64,000 nucleotides of DNA from Micavibrio aeruginosavorus ARL-13 (GCF_000226315.1 NC_016026.1:1426001-1490000), one strand, 5' to 3'. Positions 54,865 to 63,875 are shown, numbered from the stretch's first letter. The notes: generated by a model from the sequence alone, not told the origin. Numbers and translations are program-made.

Positions 54865-56295
54865 ATGCTCGACTTTCCTGTCATCCTCTGGTTTCGGCAG
54901 GATCTGCGCCTGCAGGATAATCCTGCTTATCACGCCGCGCTGGAATCCGGTTCGCCCATCCTGCCTGTCTTCATTCTGGATGATGACAATGCCGGGCTGT
55001 GGAAACGCGGCGCTGCCAGCCGCTGGTGGCTATACCACTCACTGTCCTCCCTGAATAAAAGCCTGAACGGTACGCTGGCAATTTTTCGTGGGGACGCAAC
55101 AAAAATTATTCCCGAATTGGTCGAGGCCGCCTGCGCCCACGCCGTGTTCTGGAACCGCTGTTACGAACCGTGGCGCATTGCACGGGATTCAAAAATCAAA
55201 ACCGCGCTGGAACAATCCAGTATTGCCGTCAAAAGCAGCAATGCCAGCCTGCTTTATGAACCCTGGACGGTCAGCAAGGATGACGGCACACCGTACAAGG
55301 TCTTCACCCCCTTCTTCCGCAAGGGATGCCTTGGCCGTGGGGAACCACCTGTTCCACTGGGACTGCCGCATCATGTGCCTACTTTTTTCCCGCGCCTGAA
55401 ACAATCGCTGCATATTGATGATCTGGACCTGCTGCCCTCGATCAAATGGGACAAGGGGTTTCATGATATCTGGACCCCCGGTGAACATGGCGCGCGCGAA
55501 CGGCTGGGACAGTTTCTGGACCATGGGCTGAAGGGGTATAAAGAAGGCCGCAACCACCCGGACCGCGAAAATGTATCCCGCCTGTCGCCGCATTTGCATT
55601 TTGGCGAAATTTCGCCGCGTACCGCATGGCACGCTGTGCGCCACGCTATGGAGGCCGACCCCACCATTGAAACGGATGGTGATTGCTTCCTCTCCGAACT
55701 GGGCTGGCGCGAATTTTCTTACTCCCTGCTCTACACCCATCCGGATTTACCCACCCAACCGTTGCAACATAAATTCGCGGGCTTCCCGTGGGATAAAAAT
55801 GACAAAGCCCTGCGCGCCTGGCAAATGGGCAAAACGGGATATCCAATTGTGGATGCCGGCATGCGCCAGCTGTGGCAAACCGGGTGGATGCACAACCGCG
55901 TCCGCATGATTGTCGCGTCCTTCCTGATCAAGGATTTGATGTTGCCATGGACGGCGGGGGAAGAATGGTTCTGGGATACGCTGGTCGACGCCGATCTGGC
56001 CAATAATGCTGCCAGCTGGCAATGGGTGGCCGGATGCGGGGCCGATGCCGCGCCCTATTTCCGCATCTTCAACCCCGTGACGCAGGGCACAAAATTTGAT
56101 CCGGATGGCAACTATATCCGCACGTTCGTGCCGGAATTGGCCGCCCTACCCGCCAAATATATCCATGAACCATGGACGGCCCCGGCCAATGTGCTAAAAC
56201 AAGCTGGTGTGGAGATGGGTAAAACCTATCCCATGCCGATTGTCGATCACAAAGCCGCCCGCGACCACGCGCTGGCCGTGTTTAAAGGATTATAA
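54865..56295 (+). CDS. phrB: Deoxyribodipyrimidine photolyase
   Basis: A light-driven repair enzyme for cyclobutane pyrimidine dimers, 476 residues. The N-terminal antenna-binding domain starts VILWFRQDLRLQDNPAY. The FAD domain contains SRLSPHLHFGEISPR, the Trp-rich GWREFSYSLLY, and the signature region MRQLWQTGWMHNRVRM with VDADLANNAASWQWVAGCG. The motifs fit a class I CPD photolyase, though FAD-domain signatures are shared with cryptochromes. It overlaps ldcA by one base. Confidence 0.95.
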   Translation: MLDFPVILWFRQDLRLQDNPAYHAALESGSPILPVFILDDDNAGLWKRGAASRWWLYHSLSSLNKSLNGTLAIFRGDATKIIPELVEAACAHAVFWNRCYEPWRIARDSKIKTALEQSSIAVKSSNASLLYEPWTVSKDDGTPYKVFTPFFRKGCLGRGEPPVPLGLPHHVPTFFPRLKQSLHIDDLDLLPSIKWDKGFHDIWTPGEHGARERLGQFLDHGLKGYKEGRNHPDRENVSRLSPHLHFGEISPRTAWHAVRHAMEADPTIETDGDCFLSELGWREFSYSLLYTHPDLPTQPLQHKFAGFPWDKNDKALRAWQMGKTGYPIVDAGMRQLWQTGWMHNRVRMIVASFLIKDLMLPWTAGEEWFWDTLVDADLANNAASWQWVAGCGADAAPYFRIFNPVTQGTKFDPDGNYIRTFVPELAALPAKYIHEPWTAPANVLKQAGVEMGKTYPMPIVDHKAARDHALAVFKGL

Positions 56296-57233
56296 TGATG
56301 GCCACCAAGAAACCGATTTTACCGCCCGCGCTCAACCCCGGCGATACAATCGGCATCATGGCCCCGTCATCCCGCCGCGAAAAAACCGAAGTCACCGAAT
56401 TTGAATCCATTCTGACCGCACGCGGGTTTAACGTCTATGTTCACCCACAAACATTGGCGCGCCATCATCAAACCGCCGGAACCACCGCGCAACGCGTCGA
56501 TGCGTTGCATGATTTGTTCCGTGACAAAGCGATCAACGCCATCTTCACTGCGGGCGGCGGCAACCGCGCCACGACGATGTTGAACCATCTGGACATGGAT
56601 TTGATCCGCAAAAACCCGAAAATTTTGATTGGGTACAGCGATGTGACATCCCTTCTCGGCGCCATCAACAAGGACACCGGACTGATCACATTCCATGGCC
56701 CCGTGGCCTCGCGCCTGCGCCGTCCCATGCCAAAGGCGCAGTTGGATCAATGTTTCAATATGCTGGCCGGACAATCCGCCCCCATCCCGATGAACCGCGC
56801 CGCCGTGTTAAAGGGCGGGTCCGTGACCGGGCGGTTGGTCGGCGGGAACCTCAGCGTGATGACCTGCCTGATCGGCACCCCATGGCAACCGGATTTCAAG
56901 GGCGCGATCCTGTTTTTGGAAGATTGCTTTGAAGAAACATCGCGCATCGACCGCATGCTGGTCCATCTGGACAACGCGGGCGCGTTTGATGATATTGCCG
57001 GGCTGGTCATGGGTAAGTTTTCGGATTTGCAGGACACCGGCAAAACAAAATTCGGCTATTCGTTGAAAGAGATCATCACCGAACGGTTGGATGGCCGCAA
57101 AATCCCCGCCATCATGAACGCGCCGTTCGGTCATGCAAAAGACCTCTACACCATTCCCTTCGGCGCAACGGCCACACTGAATGCGCGTGAAGGCAAAACC
57201 GCGTTGTCGTTCCCAAACCCTGTTGTGAAATAA
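56295..57233 (+). CDS. ldcA: LD-carboxypeptidase (peptidase S66)
   Basis: A cytoplasmic serine peptidase that trims the terminal D-Ala from muropeptide tetrapeptides during murein recycling. The 312-residue protein has the N-terminal GDTIGIMAPSSRR, the nucleophile serine in LIGYSDVTSLLGA near residue 117, the catalytic Glu in LFLEDCFEETSRIDRML and the His in NAPFGHAKD. VGGNLSVMTCLIGTPW is family-typical. It is coupled to phrB. Confidence 0.92.
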   Translation: MMATKKPILPPALNPGDTIGIMAPSSRREKTEVTEFESILTARGFNVYVHPQTLARHHQTAGTTAQRVDALHDLFRDKAINAIFTAGGGNRATTMLNHLDMDLIRKNPKILIGYSDVTSLLGAINKDTGLITFHGPVASRLRRPMPKAQLDQCFNMLAGQSAPIPMNRAAVLKGGSVTGRLVGGNLSVMTCLIGTPWQPDFKGAILFLEDCFEETSRIDRMLVHLDNAGAFDDIAGLVMGKFSDLQDTGKTKFGYSLKEIITERLDGRKIPAIMNAPFGHAKDLYTIPFGATATLNAREGKTALSFPNPVVK

Positions 57234-57272
57234 CGCCCCCTCTGGGGAGAGGACTGGCGAGAGGGCCTGCCA
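57234..57272. repeat. Degenerate family B palindromic repeat
   Basis: CCCCCTCTGGGGAGAGG followed by CGAGAGGG directly after the ldcA stop resembles the first unit at 49724. It could terminate the upstream operon. Confidence 0.55.
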
Positions 57273-57361
57273 GCCAACGCCCCCTTGCCGCCCTGTGCAA
57301 GTTCTGTCACGCTCCTATATCACTAAGACCTGCGTAACCCCTTGCCCCGCCCCGGTGCGCC

Positions 57362-58312
57362 ATGACCGAAACACCCGTGAACCACCCGATCCGCGTCGCC
57401 CTGTTCATTTCTGGCAGCGTCCTGTTTTTCGCCATCATGAACATGTTTGTCAAACTGGCGGCGGAGACCGGGTTGCCGGTGCCGCAAATCCTGTTTTTCC
57501 GCAGTGTTATTGGATTGCTGCCCATCCTGTTCCTGATGGCCCAGCGCCGGAACATGGATTTGTTTAAAACAACACGCCACAGCGGCCACTTTGTTCGCAG
57601 CTTTGTCGGCTTCTTCTCGATGTGCTGTTTTTTCTGGTCGTTTGCCCTGCTCCCGCTGGCCAACGCCACGGCCATTCACTTTGCCTCTCCGCTGATCTTA
57701 ACGGCCTTGGCCGTTTTACTGTTGGATGAAAAGGTCGGGCCGCATCGCTGGGCCGCGGTCATCATCGGCCTGTGCGCCGTGTTGTTTATGTTGCAACCCG
57801 CCGGGAACGGCGATCCAATCGGATCACTGGTCGCCATGTGCGCGGCCATCCTTGGGGCCTTTGCCATGATCGCCGTGCGGAAACTGGGCGATACGGAACA
57901 CGCTTTGACCATCGCGTTTTACTTCACGCTCTATTGCGTGTTTTTAAGCGGCGTGTGGACCCTGTTCGTCTGGCAGACGCCATCCCTGCTCGGATTGGTT
58001 TACATGATCGCCACGGGGCTTCTGGGCGGGCTGGGCCAGGTCTGGCTGACCTACGCCTATGCCAAGGCCCCGGCGGCCTTTGTCAGTGTCTTTTCCTATC
58101 TGTCGATTGTCTTCGTGACCGCGCTGGACATCGCCGTCTGGGGCCATATTCCGCCATGGCAGGTCGGTGTAGGCAGTGTGATTGTGATGGGCTGCGGAAT
58201 GTATATCGTCTACCGCGAAACCCGCAAACGCGCCCCGCTGGCCTCGGAAACCATGCCCTGCACCGAGGGCGAAGCCGCCCCGACAGAAGCCGATCGGATC
58301 AATCCGGTTTAA
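57362..58312 (+). CDS. EamA/DMT-superfamily transporter
   Basis: A 316-residue inner-membrane protein with about ten hydrophobic segments in two EamA repeats. The first starts VALFISGSVLFFAIMNMFVK and includes the conserved FARSV-like position as ILFFRSVIGLLPI. The second starts near GSLVAMCAAILGAFAMIAVR. Such permeases export metabolites or amino acids; the substrate is unknown. The C-terminal 35 residues are polar. A short gap separates it from fdxA. Confidence 0.9.
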   Translation: MTETPVNHPIRVALFISGSVLFFAIMNMFVKLAAETGLPVPQILFFRSVIGLLPILFLMAQRRNMDLFKTTRHSGHFVRSFVGFFSMCCFFWSFALLPLANATAIHFASPLILTALAVLLLDEKVGPHRWAAVIIGLCAVLFMLQPAGNGDPIGSLVAMCAAILGAFAMIAVRKLGDTEHALTIAFYFTLYCVFLSGVWTLFVWQTPSLLGLVYMIATGLLGGLGQVWLTYAYAKAPAAFVSVFSYLSIVFVTALDIAVWGHIPPWQVGVGSVIVMGCGMYIVYRETRKRAPLASETMPCTEGEAAPTEADRINPV

Positions 58313-58377
58313 GGGGTCTTTATTTCCCGTTCCGCCCGTGGCATAAAACCCCCGCGTAACATTAGGGAATTGCCGCC

Positions 58378-58716
58378 ATGACCTTTGTTGTCACCGATGT
58401 CTGCATCATGTGCAAACACACTGATTGCGTCGAAGTCTGCCCCGTAGATTGCTTCTACGAGGGGGAAAACACATTGGTCATCCATCCCGACGAATGCATT
58501 GATTGCGGCGTGTGCGAGCCGGAATGCCCTATTGACGCAATCAAGCCGGATTCCGACCCGGAAGCCGATAAGTGGCTGGAAATGAACAGAAAATACTCTG
58601 AACTCTGGCCCGTCCTGACCCGGAAGAAGGACGCCATGCCCGACGCCGAAAAATATAAGGACGTAAAAAATAAATATCAGGACTGGTTTAGCCCGAATCC
58701 GGGCGAAGGCGACTAA
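58378..58716 (+). CDS. fdxA: 7Fe ferredoxin FdxA
   Basis: A 112-residue electron carrier with [3Fe-4S] and [4Fe-4S] clusters. The ligand pattern is complete. Cys9, Cys17 and Cys50 fit the 3Fe cluster. Cys21, Cys40, Cys43 and Cys46 fit the 4Fe cluster ([14 protein letters not shown] and [12 protein letters not shown]). The C-terminal extension ([16 protein letters not shown]) is typical of the Azotobacter-type family. fdxA followed by carD is conserved in alphaproteobacteria. Confidence 0.97.
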   Translation: MTFVVTDVCIMCKHTDCVEVCPVDCFYEGENTLVIHPDECIDCGVCEPECPIDAIKPDSDPEADKWLEMNRKYSELWPVLTRKKDAMPDAEKYKDVKNKYQDWFSPNPGEGD

Positions 58717-58792
58717 CCGCGCATTCAAAACCCCTGTGTTTCTGCGGAATATGCCCCTGCATACGCCGTTATTTTTCATATAAACATAAACC

Positions 58793-58821
58793 TTGAAATT
58801 TTACCTTTTTTTCATTATATT
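58793..58821 (+). promoter_or_regulatory. Strong sigma-70-type promoter of carD
   Basis: TTGAAA at 58793-58798 is followed after exactly 17 bases by TATATT at 58816-58821. It lies in a T-rich stretch of the 271-base gap between fdxA and carD. The remaining 165 bases before the ATG form a long 5' leader with no gene that I can see. Confidence 0.75.
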
Positions 58822-58987
58822 GTCCGACATGCTCAACGGCGGGCGCGTGCGGGACGCTAGTTCATCCCCTGTCTCAGCTTCCTTCCATAAGGATCTGAAA
58901 CGCCTCGCTTTCGCCGTTTCGCAGCCCGCCGGACACCCGGCCAGAATTTGAGTAATGGACCCCTATCAGACGGAGAAGGTGCAGACC

Positions 58988-59533
58988 ATGGCGAATGATA
59001 ATGTTGACTTCCGCAAAGGCGACTATGTTGTATACCCGGCCCACGGTGTTGGTCAGGTCGAAGGGATTGAAACCCAGACGATCGGCGGGATGGAAGTCAA
59101 ACTGTATGCCGTGACGTTCGAAAAAGACCGCATGCGCCTGAAGATCCCAGTGTTCAAGGCGAAAACCGCTGGCCTGCGCAAGCTGAGCTCCAGCGACCGT
59201 TTGAAAGACGCAATGAAGACCCTGCAGGGTCGCGCACGCGTGCGCCGCACCATGTGGAGCCGCCGCGCTCAGGAATACGAAACCAAAATCAATTCCGGCG
59301 ATCCGGTTGCGATTGCCGAAGTTCTGCGCGACCTGAAACGCAGCAACGACGAAACCGAACAATCCTACAGCGAACGCCAAATCTATCAGAGCGCGCTGGA
59401 GCGTCTGGCCCGCGAAGTTGCCGCCGTTCAGAAAATCACGGAAGTGAAAGCCGCTGAACAGCTGGAAGACATGCTGGGCAAAAAGAAAGATAAAGCCGTG
59501 AAAGAAGACGACGTGGAAAAAGAAGCCGCGTAA
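58988..59533 (+). CDS. carD: CarD/CdnL-family transcription regulator
   Basis: CarD binds the RNA polymerase beta subunit and stabilises open promoter complexes, notably at rRNA promoters. I start at the ATG at 58988, which follows GGAGAAGG, giving 181 residues; the frame opens 33 bases earlier. The RID-like domain starts FRKGDYVVYPAHGVGQVEGI. The helical C-terminal domain contains RRTMWSRRAQEYETKINSGD and the conserved basic/Trp patch. It ends in a Lys/Glu tail. It has its own promoter and terminator. Confidence 0.95.
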   Translation: MANDNVDFRKGDYVVYPAHGVGQVEGIETQTIGGMEVKLYAVTFEKDRMRLKIPVFKAKTAGLRKLSSSDRLKDAMKTLQGRARVRRTMWSRRAQEYETKINSGDPVAIAEVLRDLKRSNDETEQSYSERQIYQSALERLAREVAAVQKITEVKAAEQLEDMLGKKKDKAVKEDDVEKEAA

Positions 59534-59573
59534 TTCACCGCACAGATTTTATCCCCCCAAGGATAACCAAGGG

Positions 59574-59607
59574 AGCGCGAACGCAGGTTCGCGCTTCTTT
59601 GTTTTTA
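59574..59607 (+). terminator. Rho-independent terminator of carD
   Basis: AGCGCGAAC at 59574-59582 and GTTCGCGCT at 59587-59595 form a nine-bp stem around GCAG. TCTTTGTTTTT follows. Confidence 0.9.
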
Positions 59608-59627
59608 TAGGCTCGCACCCGATATTC

Positions 59628-59695
59628 AGCATCCCCGTGAAAACGGGGATCCACAAATTTCAGGCCCCATGGATTCCCGCTTTCGCGGGAATGCT
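59628..59695. repeat. Palindromic element, family A, copy 4 (intergenic)
   Basis: AGCATCCCCGTGAAAACGGG followed by GATCC is mirrored by GGATTCCCGCTTTCGCGGGA followed by ATGCT, with about 18 bases between. It has the same ends as copy 3. It lies in the 384-base gap between carD and the phosphatase-like gene, which also holds the carD terminator and a promoter but no gene. Confidence 0.88.
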
Positions 59696-59819
59696 ATTGA
59701 TCAAATTTGTTTTCCGTTCAGATCCATACACAAAACTCTTCACCCACAACATCATCACAGCGCCACACAACAACACGCTGATTCTGTGGAGCTTTTCGTG
59801 CTATGACATAAAAATACTC

Positions 59820-59847
59820 TTGTGTGCCACAGGCCCCCTCCTATACT
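59820..59847 (+). promoter_or_regulatory. Probable promoter of the phosphatase-like gene
   Basis: TTGTGT at 59820-59825 is spaced 16 bases from TATACT at 59842-59847. This puts transcription start near 59854, so the longest reading of the following gene (from 59822) cannot be its translated form. Confidence 0.55.
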
Positions 59848-59917
59848 AGGAATTGATTCTGCACCTGTGGAATCAGCGTTTTGCCCATCACCCTTTTATT
59901 ATTGGTTCGCTTCCATC

Positions 59918-60799
59918 GTGTCCGTCTGCGACCTTGTCAAAGATCAACGCTTCGCCGCCCTGGGAAACCCCCGGCGCATTTGGGCCATTTCCGCCATTCA
60001 CGCCGAAGCAGACCGATTGGTGGCGTTGCACGATTCCATCTATCCGCAACTGGAAGCGGGCGACCGCATTGTCTACCTGGGCAACTATTTCGGTCATGGG
60101 ACCGAAGCCACCCGGACGATTGATGAAATCCTCACCTTCCGTCGCAACGTTCTGGCCATGCCGGGATGGATGCCATCCGACATCGCGTATTTGCGCGGCG
60201 GCCAGGAAGAAATGTGGGAAAAGCTGGTCCAACTGCAATTCGCGCCCAACCCGCGTGAAGTTCTGGAATGGATGCTGGATCACGGCCTGTCGGCCACGCT
60301 GGAATCCTATGGCATGAACCCAACGCACGGGCTGGTCTCCACCCGTGAAGGCGCCATGTCCATCACGCGTTGGACCGCCGGGGTTCGCGCCGCCATCCGC
60401 CGCCACCGCGGCCATGACATGTTTATCACCCATCTGCGCCGCGCGGCCTTTACCCCGCCACAGGTGATGGAACTGGCGGCCACAGGCACCGGCGGAGCCT
60501 ATGCCCGCGCGATGGACGACTCGGCGGCCCCGATGCTGTTCGTCCATGCCGGATTGAACCCCAACCGCCCGCTTCAGGATCAGGGCGACGCCCTGTGGTG
60601 GGGAGGCCGGTCCTTTGACGCAATTCATACGCCTTATGATCCCTTTGAAAAAGTAATCCGGGGGTTTGACCCGAACCAGGGTGGGCTCCATATCAATGGT
60701 GTAACGGCCACTCTGGATGGCGGGTGCGGCTTTGGCGGGCCTTTGGTCTGCGCCGGGTTTGACCGTTATGGCGAGGTTTTTTCTCTAATCGAATCATAA
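59918..60799 (+). CDS. Degenerate PPP-family phosphatase-like protein
   Basis: About 293 residues from a GTG at 59918; a GTG at 59870 is also possible. The fold of bacterial serine/threonine PPP phosphatases is recognisable, but the metal motifs are altered. GDxHG reads SAIHA (25-29), GDxVDRG reads GNYFGHG (55-61) and GNHE reads GGQEE (94-98). The later LFVHAGLNPNRPLQDQGDAL segment is well conserved. It may be a non-catalytic or altered-specificity protein. It precedes rpoH on the same strand and follows carD, a neighbourhood kept in relatives. Confidence 0.78.
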   Translation: MSVCDLVKDQRFAALGNPRRIWAISAIHAEADRLVALHDSIYPQLEAGDRIVYLGNYFGHGTEATRTIDEILTFRRNVLAMPGWMPSDIAYLRGGQEEMWEKLVQLQFAPNPREVLEWMLDHGLSATLESYGMNPTHGLVSTREGAMSITRWTAGVRAAIRRHRGHDMFITHLRRAAFTPPQVMELAATGTGGAYARAMDDSAAPMLFVHAGLNPNRPLQDQGDALWWGGRSFDAIHTPYDPFEKVIRGFDPNQGGLHINGVTATLDGGCGFGGPLVCAGFDRYGEVFSLIES

Positions 60800-60922
60800 G
60801 GTTAGAGAAAACGGCCAATTTACCCAATTCTGCCCATTTCTCCGCCACATTCCTGCCCATATTTTAGAAGATACTAAACTATGCGGTTCGGTTCCCATAT
60901 TCTTTGTAAGAATCCCGCAAGT

Positions 60923-60950
60923 TTGACCCTATACCCTTGAAGAGTAGACA
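60923..60950 (+). promoter_or_regulatory. Possible promoter of rpoH
   Basis: TTGACC at 60923-60928 is spaced 16 bases from TAGACA at 60945-60950, about 34 bases before the ATG. The -10 element is poor. The 184-base gap holds nothing else that I recognise. Confidence 0.4.
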
Positions 60951-60983
60951 GACGACAAGCCTGTTACCAGAAAGGACGCCCCC

Positions 60984-61871
60984 ATGGCCCATATAGATGA
61001 TCAAGGCACGCAGAAAGCCAATCTAAGCTATATCCGGACCTCAATGAACGAGCCGTTGCTGGAACGCGACCATGAGCTCGACCTCGCCCGCCGCTGGCGC
61101 GAGGACGGGGATGAGCACGCACTGCACGAACTGGTCCGCTCTTATACCCGCCTGGTGATTGCGATGGCGTCGCGCTTCCGCAATTACGGCCTGCCCCTGG
61201 GCGATTTGATCCAGGAAGGCAATATCGGGCTGATGCAAGCCGCCAACCGTTTTGAACATGACCGTGGCGTGCGGTTTTCGACCTATGCCACATGGTGGAT
61301 CCGGTCCGCCATGCAGGATTACGTCCTGCGCAACTGGTCGATTGTTCGCACGGGCACGACGGCTGCGCAAAAATCCCTGTTCTTTAACCTGCGCCGTTTG
61401 CGCTCCAAGATTGAAGCCGCCTCTGAACGCGAAGGCCTGACCAGTGAAGGTCGCGCCCAGATCGCCAAAGAGCTGAAAGTCAATCTGAAGGACGTAGAAG
61501 ATATGGAAGGCCGCCTGTCCGCATCCGACCACTCCCTGAATGCCCGTATCGGCATGGATGGCGAAGATGAGTGGCAGAGCCTGCTGTCCGATGAACGCCC
61601 GAACCCCGAAGAAATCGTGATCGGGATGAAGGACGCGCAGACACGGTCCCAGTGGCTGAACGAAGCTCTGTCCGAACTGAGCGACCGCGAACGCACCATC
61701 ATCACCGAGCGTCATCTGGGCCACGAAACCGTGACGCTGGAAGATCTGGGCAAAGAGCTGGGCGTCAGCAAGGAGCGCGTGCGTCAATTGGAACAACGCG
61801 CCATGACCAAGCTGCGCCAGTCCATGACCCGTCACATTGACGACGCGGACGATATCCTGCTCGAAGGCTAA
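60984..61871 (+). CDS. rpoH: RNA polymerase sigma-32 (heat shock) factor
   Basis: RpoH directs transcription of heat-shock genes. The 295-residue protein has region 2 with LIQEGNIGLMQAANRFE and RFSTYATWWIRSAMQDYVLR. The RpoH box is QKSLFFNLRRLR near residue 129, which distinguishes it from RpoD. Region 4 contains TLEDLGKELGVSKERVRQLE near 251-270. An AAAGGA ribosome binding site precedes the ATG. Its DnaK-related partners in the window include three J-proteins. A strong terminator follows. Confidence 0.97.
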   Translation: MAHIDDQGTQKANLSYIRTSMNEPLLERDHELDLARRWREDGDEHALHELVRSYTRLVIAMASRFRNYGLPLGDLIQEGNIGLMQAANRFEHDRGVRFSTYATWWIRSAMQDYVLRNWSIVRTGTTAAQKSLFFNLRRLRSKIEAASEREGLTSEGRAQIAKELKVNLKDVEDMEGRLSASDHSLNARIGMDGEDEWQSLLSDERPNPEEIVIGMKDAQTRSQWLNEALSELSDRERTIITERHLGHETVTLEDLGKELGVSKERVRQLEQRAMTKLRQSMTRHIDDADDILLEG

Positions 61872-61894
61872 GACAGTTTATACAGTTGACTACC

Positions 61895-61929
61895 GAAAAT
61901 CCCGGCATTCCCCCAATGCCGGGATTTTC
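61895..61929. terminator. Bidirectional terminator between rpoH and the GNAT gene
   Basis: GAAAATCCCGGCATT at 61895-61909 and its exact complement at 61915-61929 form a 15-bp stem around CCCCC, with A and T runs at the base on both strands. It serves two convergent genes; the GNAT stop codon begins at the next base. Confidence 0.92.
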
Positions 61930-62367
61930 TTATATGGTTTTGAACATAACAATATGGGGAATGTTTTGTTCATCAAAAGGGTCACCATCAATGACATAGC
62001 CCAGGGATTCGTAAAATCCCCGCGCGGTTTCACGTGCGTGCATGGTGATGGTTTGGACATTGTTTTTGCGCGCATAGTTTTCAGCGGCAAGAACAAGAAC
62101 ACGGCCAATCCCCTGTTTTTGCGCCCTTTCAGCCACAGCCATACGCTTTAACTGAACTGTTGTTCGATTGATCGGGTGCAACAGCAAAGTTCCAACGACC
62201 TCCCCGCCCGCCAACGCAGCAAAATGCACATCCGCAATCTCAGCCGCTAACTCTTCTTGCGTGAAATCCAACCCTAACGGAGCGCGCAGAATGGCACGCC
62301 GCAAATCCGTTACGGAGTCGTAAAGCGGCGTACCATACGCGACAATCTCGACAGATATCTCGGCCAT
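61930..62367 (-). CDS. GNAT-family N-acetyltransferase
   Basis: A 145-residue acetyltransferase. I start at the ATG at 62365-62367 (MAEISVEIVAYG), one base after the upstream stop. Motif A is KRMAVAERAQKQGIGRVLVL, with the Q/RxxGxG/A acetyl-CoA loop, followed by ARETARGFYESLGYVIDGDP. The pattern resembles the ElaA/YjdJ-type small-molecule acetyltransferases, but the substrate is unknown. It lies immediately downstream of the M48 protease gene, in the same operon. Confidence 0.9.
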   Translation of the reverse strand: MAEISVEIVAYGTPLYDSVTDLRRAILRAPLGLDFTQEELAAEIADVHFAALAGGEVVGTLLLHPINRTTVQLKRMAVAERAQKQGIGRVLVLAAENYARKNNVQTITMHARETARGFYESLGYVIDGDPFDEQNIPHIVMFKTI

Positions 62368-62368
62368 C

Positions 62369-63856
62369 CTATTCGACGACGATCTTATACGCCTGCCCGG
62401 CCACAACCTTCGCTTCGCCATCCAAACCGTTCAGGGTCAGGAAGCGTTCAACGGTGTAATTATCGGTTTTGGCCATTTTTGCCGACAAGCTGGCAATTGT
62501 GTCGCCGGATTTGGCCGTCACGGTTTTAATGCGCAGTGGTTTGATGGATGATTTTTCGGCCTTGGTCATGGACCGCAAGCTGTAGCTCAACTGCTTCAGC
62601 CCATCCACCGTGGCAGCATTGGCCTGTGGCGGCCAGGCCATTTGAAAACGATAGACACGGTTGGGCGACCACTGCACGGCCAGCAACTGCACGGTCATCA
62701 CCTGATTACCAATCCGGCCAGAGAACTGCCCCGTGGCGGCTGGTTTACCGCCAATACTGAGATTTTCAACATTGGCCAGTTGCTCGCCCCGCATCCATGA
62801 CGTGGTCAGGAAGGTCAACGGATCAACACCCGCCGCATTCGCCGCAACATCAAACACCGCAATTGCACCCGTGGACGGGTTGCGGGCAATCACGGAATCC
62901 GGATTGTTGATGATGGTGTATCCATCCGGTGCCGTAAATGTCATGTCCAATTCCGGATGCCAGAATGTCTGACCACGCACAAACCCCTGCGCCGCACTGT
63001 CACCATAGATGATGTTGTTAATGGAATTCATATAGGCGTCGCGATTGGTCAGCCCTTCATTCGGCGGATATTGCGCGGCGATGTTCCGCGCATTGGCTAC
63101 ACGTTCCGCCGTTTGCGGGTGGGTGGAGAAATAGCTGAAGCTCTCCCCATTCCCGCCCTTGCCGTGCAGGCGTGCATCCAGCGCGGAATCCATCTGCAGG
63201 CTGGTCAGGAAACGTGCCATTGCACCCGTGTCGTATCCAGCACGGTTGAGGTAGCGAATACCCAGATCATCGGCCTGGCTTTCCTGCCCGCGGGAATAGG
63301 ACGACAGATAAAGCTGGCTGCCCACATTCGCGGCATCGGCGGCACTCTGGCTATCCAGTGCGGCGGCCAGAACAGCAGCGCCCAGCGATGTTACAACGCC
63401 ATGCGAATACCGTTCCGCCGTATGGCGGCCCGTGATGTGCCCAACTTCGTGCGCCAGAACGGCGGCCAGTTCAGCCTCGGAGTTCGCCAGCGCAAGAATG
63501 CCACGCGTCACATATACATACCCGCCCGGCAACGCGAACGCGTTGACCACCGGTGTATCAAGGACGAAGAATTTATATTGAACGTCCGGGCGTTCGGTGT
63601 TGGCGGCCACTTTCTGCCCGACCCGGTTAACATAGGCACTGAGCGCGGAATCGGATACCGTGCCGCCATATTGCTTCATCACCTTTTCATGTTCCTGCGC
63701 CCCGACGGACGCTTCCTGTTGCGGGGACATCAGGGCCGTAAACTGGCTTTCGCCCGTGGCCGGGTTGGTGGAACAACCGGACATCATGGCCCCCAGCCCG
63801 ATCATCAGGGCCACAGCACAGACAGACATAAAAACGGGCTTGAATTGAATCCGCAT
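62369..63856 (-). CDS. M48-family metalloprotease lipoprotein with C-terminal LysM domain
   Basis: A 495-residue protein. GAGGAGAG eight bases before the ATG at 63854-63856 decides the start; the frame extends further. The signal peptide has lipobox MSGC near residue 29. The M48 domain carries the zinc motif AAVLAHEVGHITGRHTAERY (HEXXH) near 135 and the third ligand in GQESQADDLGIRYL. A central region of unknown fold follows. The C-terminal 50 residues form a LysM domain (TAKSGDTIASLSAKM), which binds peptidoglycan. It is BepA/LoiP-like and probably acts in outer-membrane protein quality control. Confidence 0.92.
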   Translation of the reverse strand: MRIQFKPVFMSVCAVALMIGLGAMMSGCSTNPATGESQFTALMSPQQEASVGAQEHEKVMKQYGGTVSDSALSAYVNRVGQKVAANTERPDVQYKFFVLDTPVVNAFALPGGYVYVTRGILALANSEAELAAVLAHEVGHITGRHTAERYSHGVVTSLGAAVLAAALDSQSAADAANVGSQLYLSSYSRGQESQADDLGIRYLNRAGYDTGAMARFLTSLQMDSALDARLHGKGGNGESFSYFSTHPQTAERVANARNIAAQYPPNEGLTNRDAYMNSINNIIYGDSAAQGFVRGQTFWHPELDMTFTAPDGYTIINNPDSVIARNPSTGAIAVFDVAANAAGVDPLTFLTTSWMRGEQLANVENLSIGGKPAATGQFSGRIGNQVMTVQLLAVQWSPNRVYRFQMAWPPQANAATVDGLKQLSYSLRSMTKAEKSSIKPLRIKTVTAKSGDTIASLSAKMAKTDNYTVERFLTLNGLDGEAKVVAGQAYKIVVE

Positions 63857-63875
63857 TGGGGCCACTCTCCTCATC

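Noticed and set aside
59822-59917. Longest reading of the phosphatase-like gene
   Set aside because: A promoter with -10 at 59842-59847 lies inside it, so those codons would not be on the transcript.
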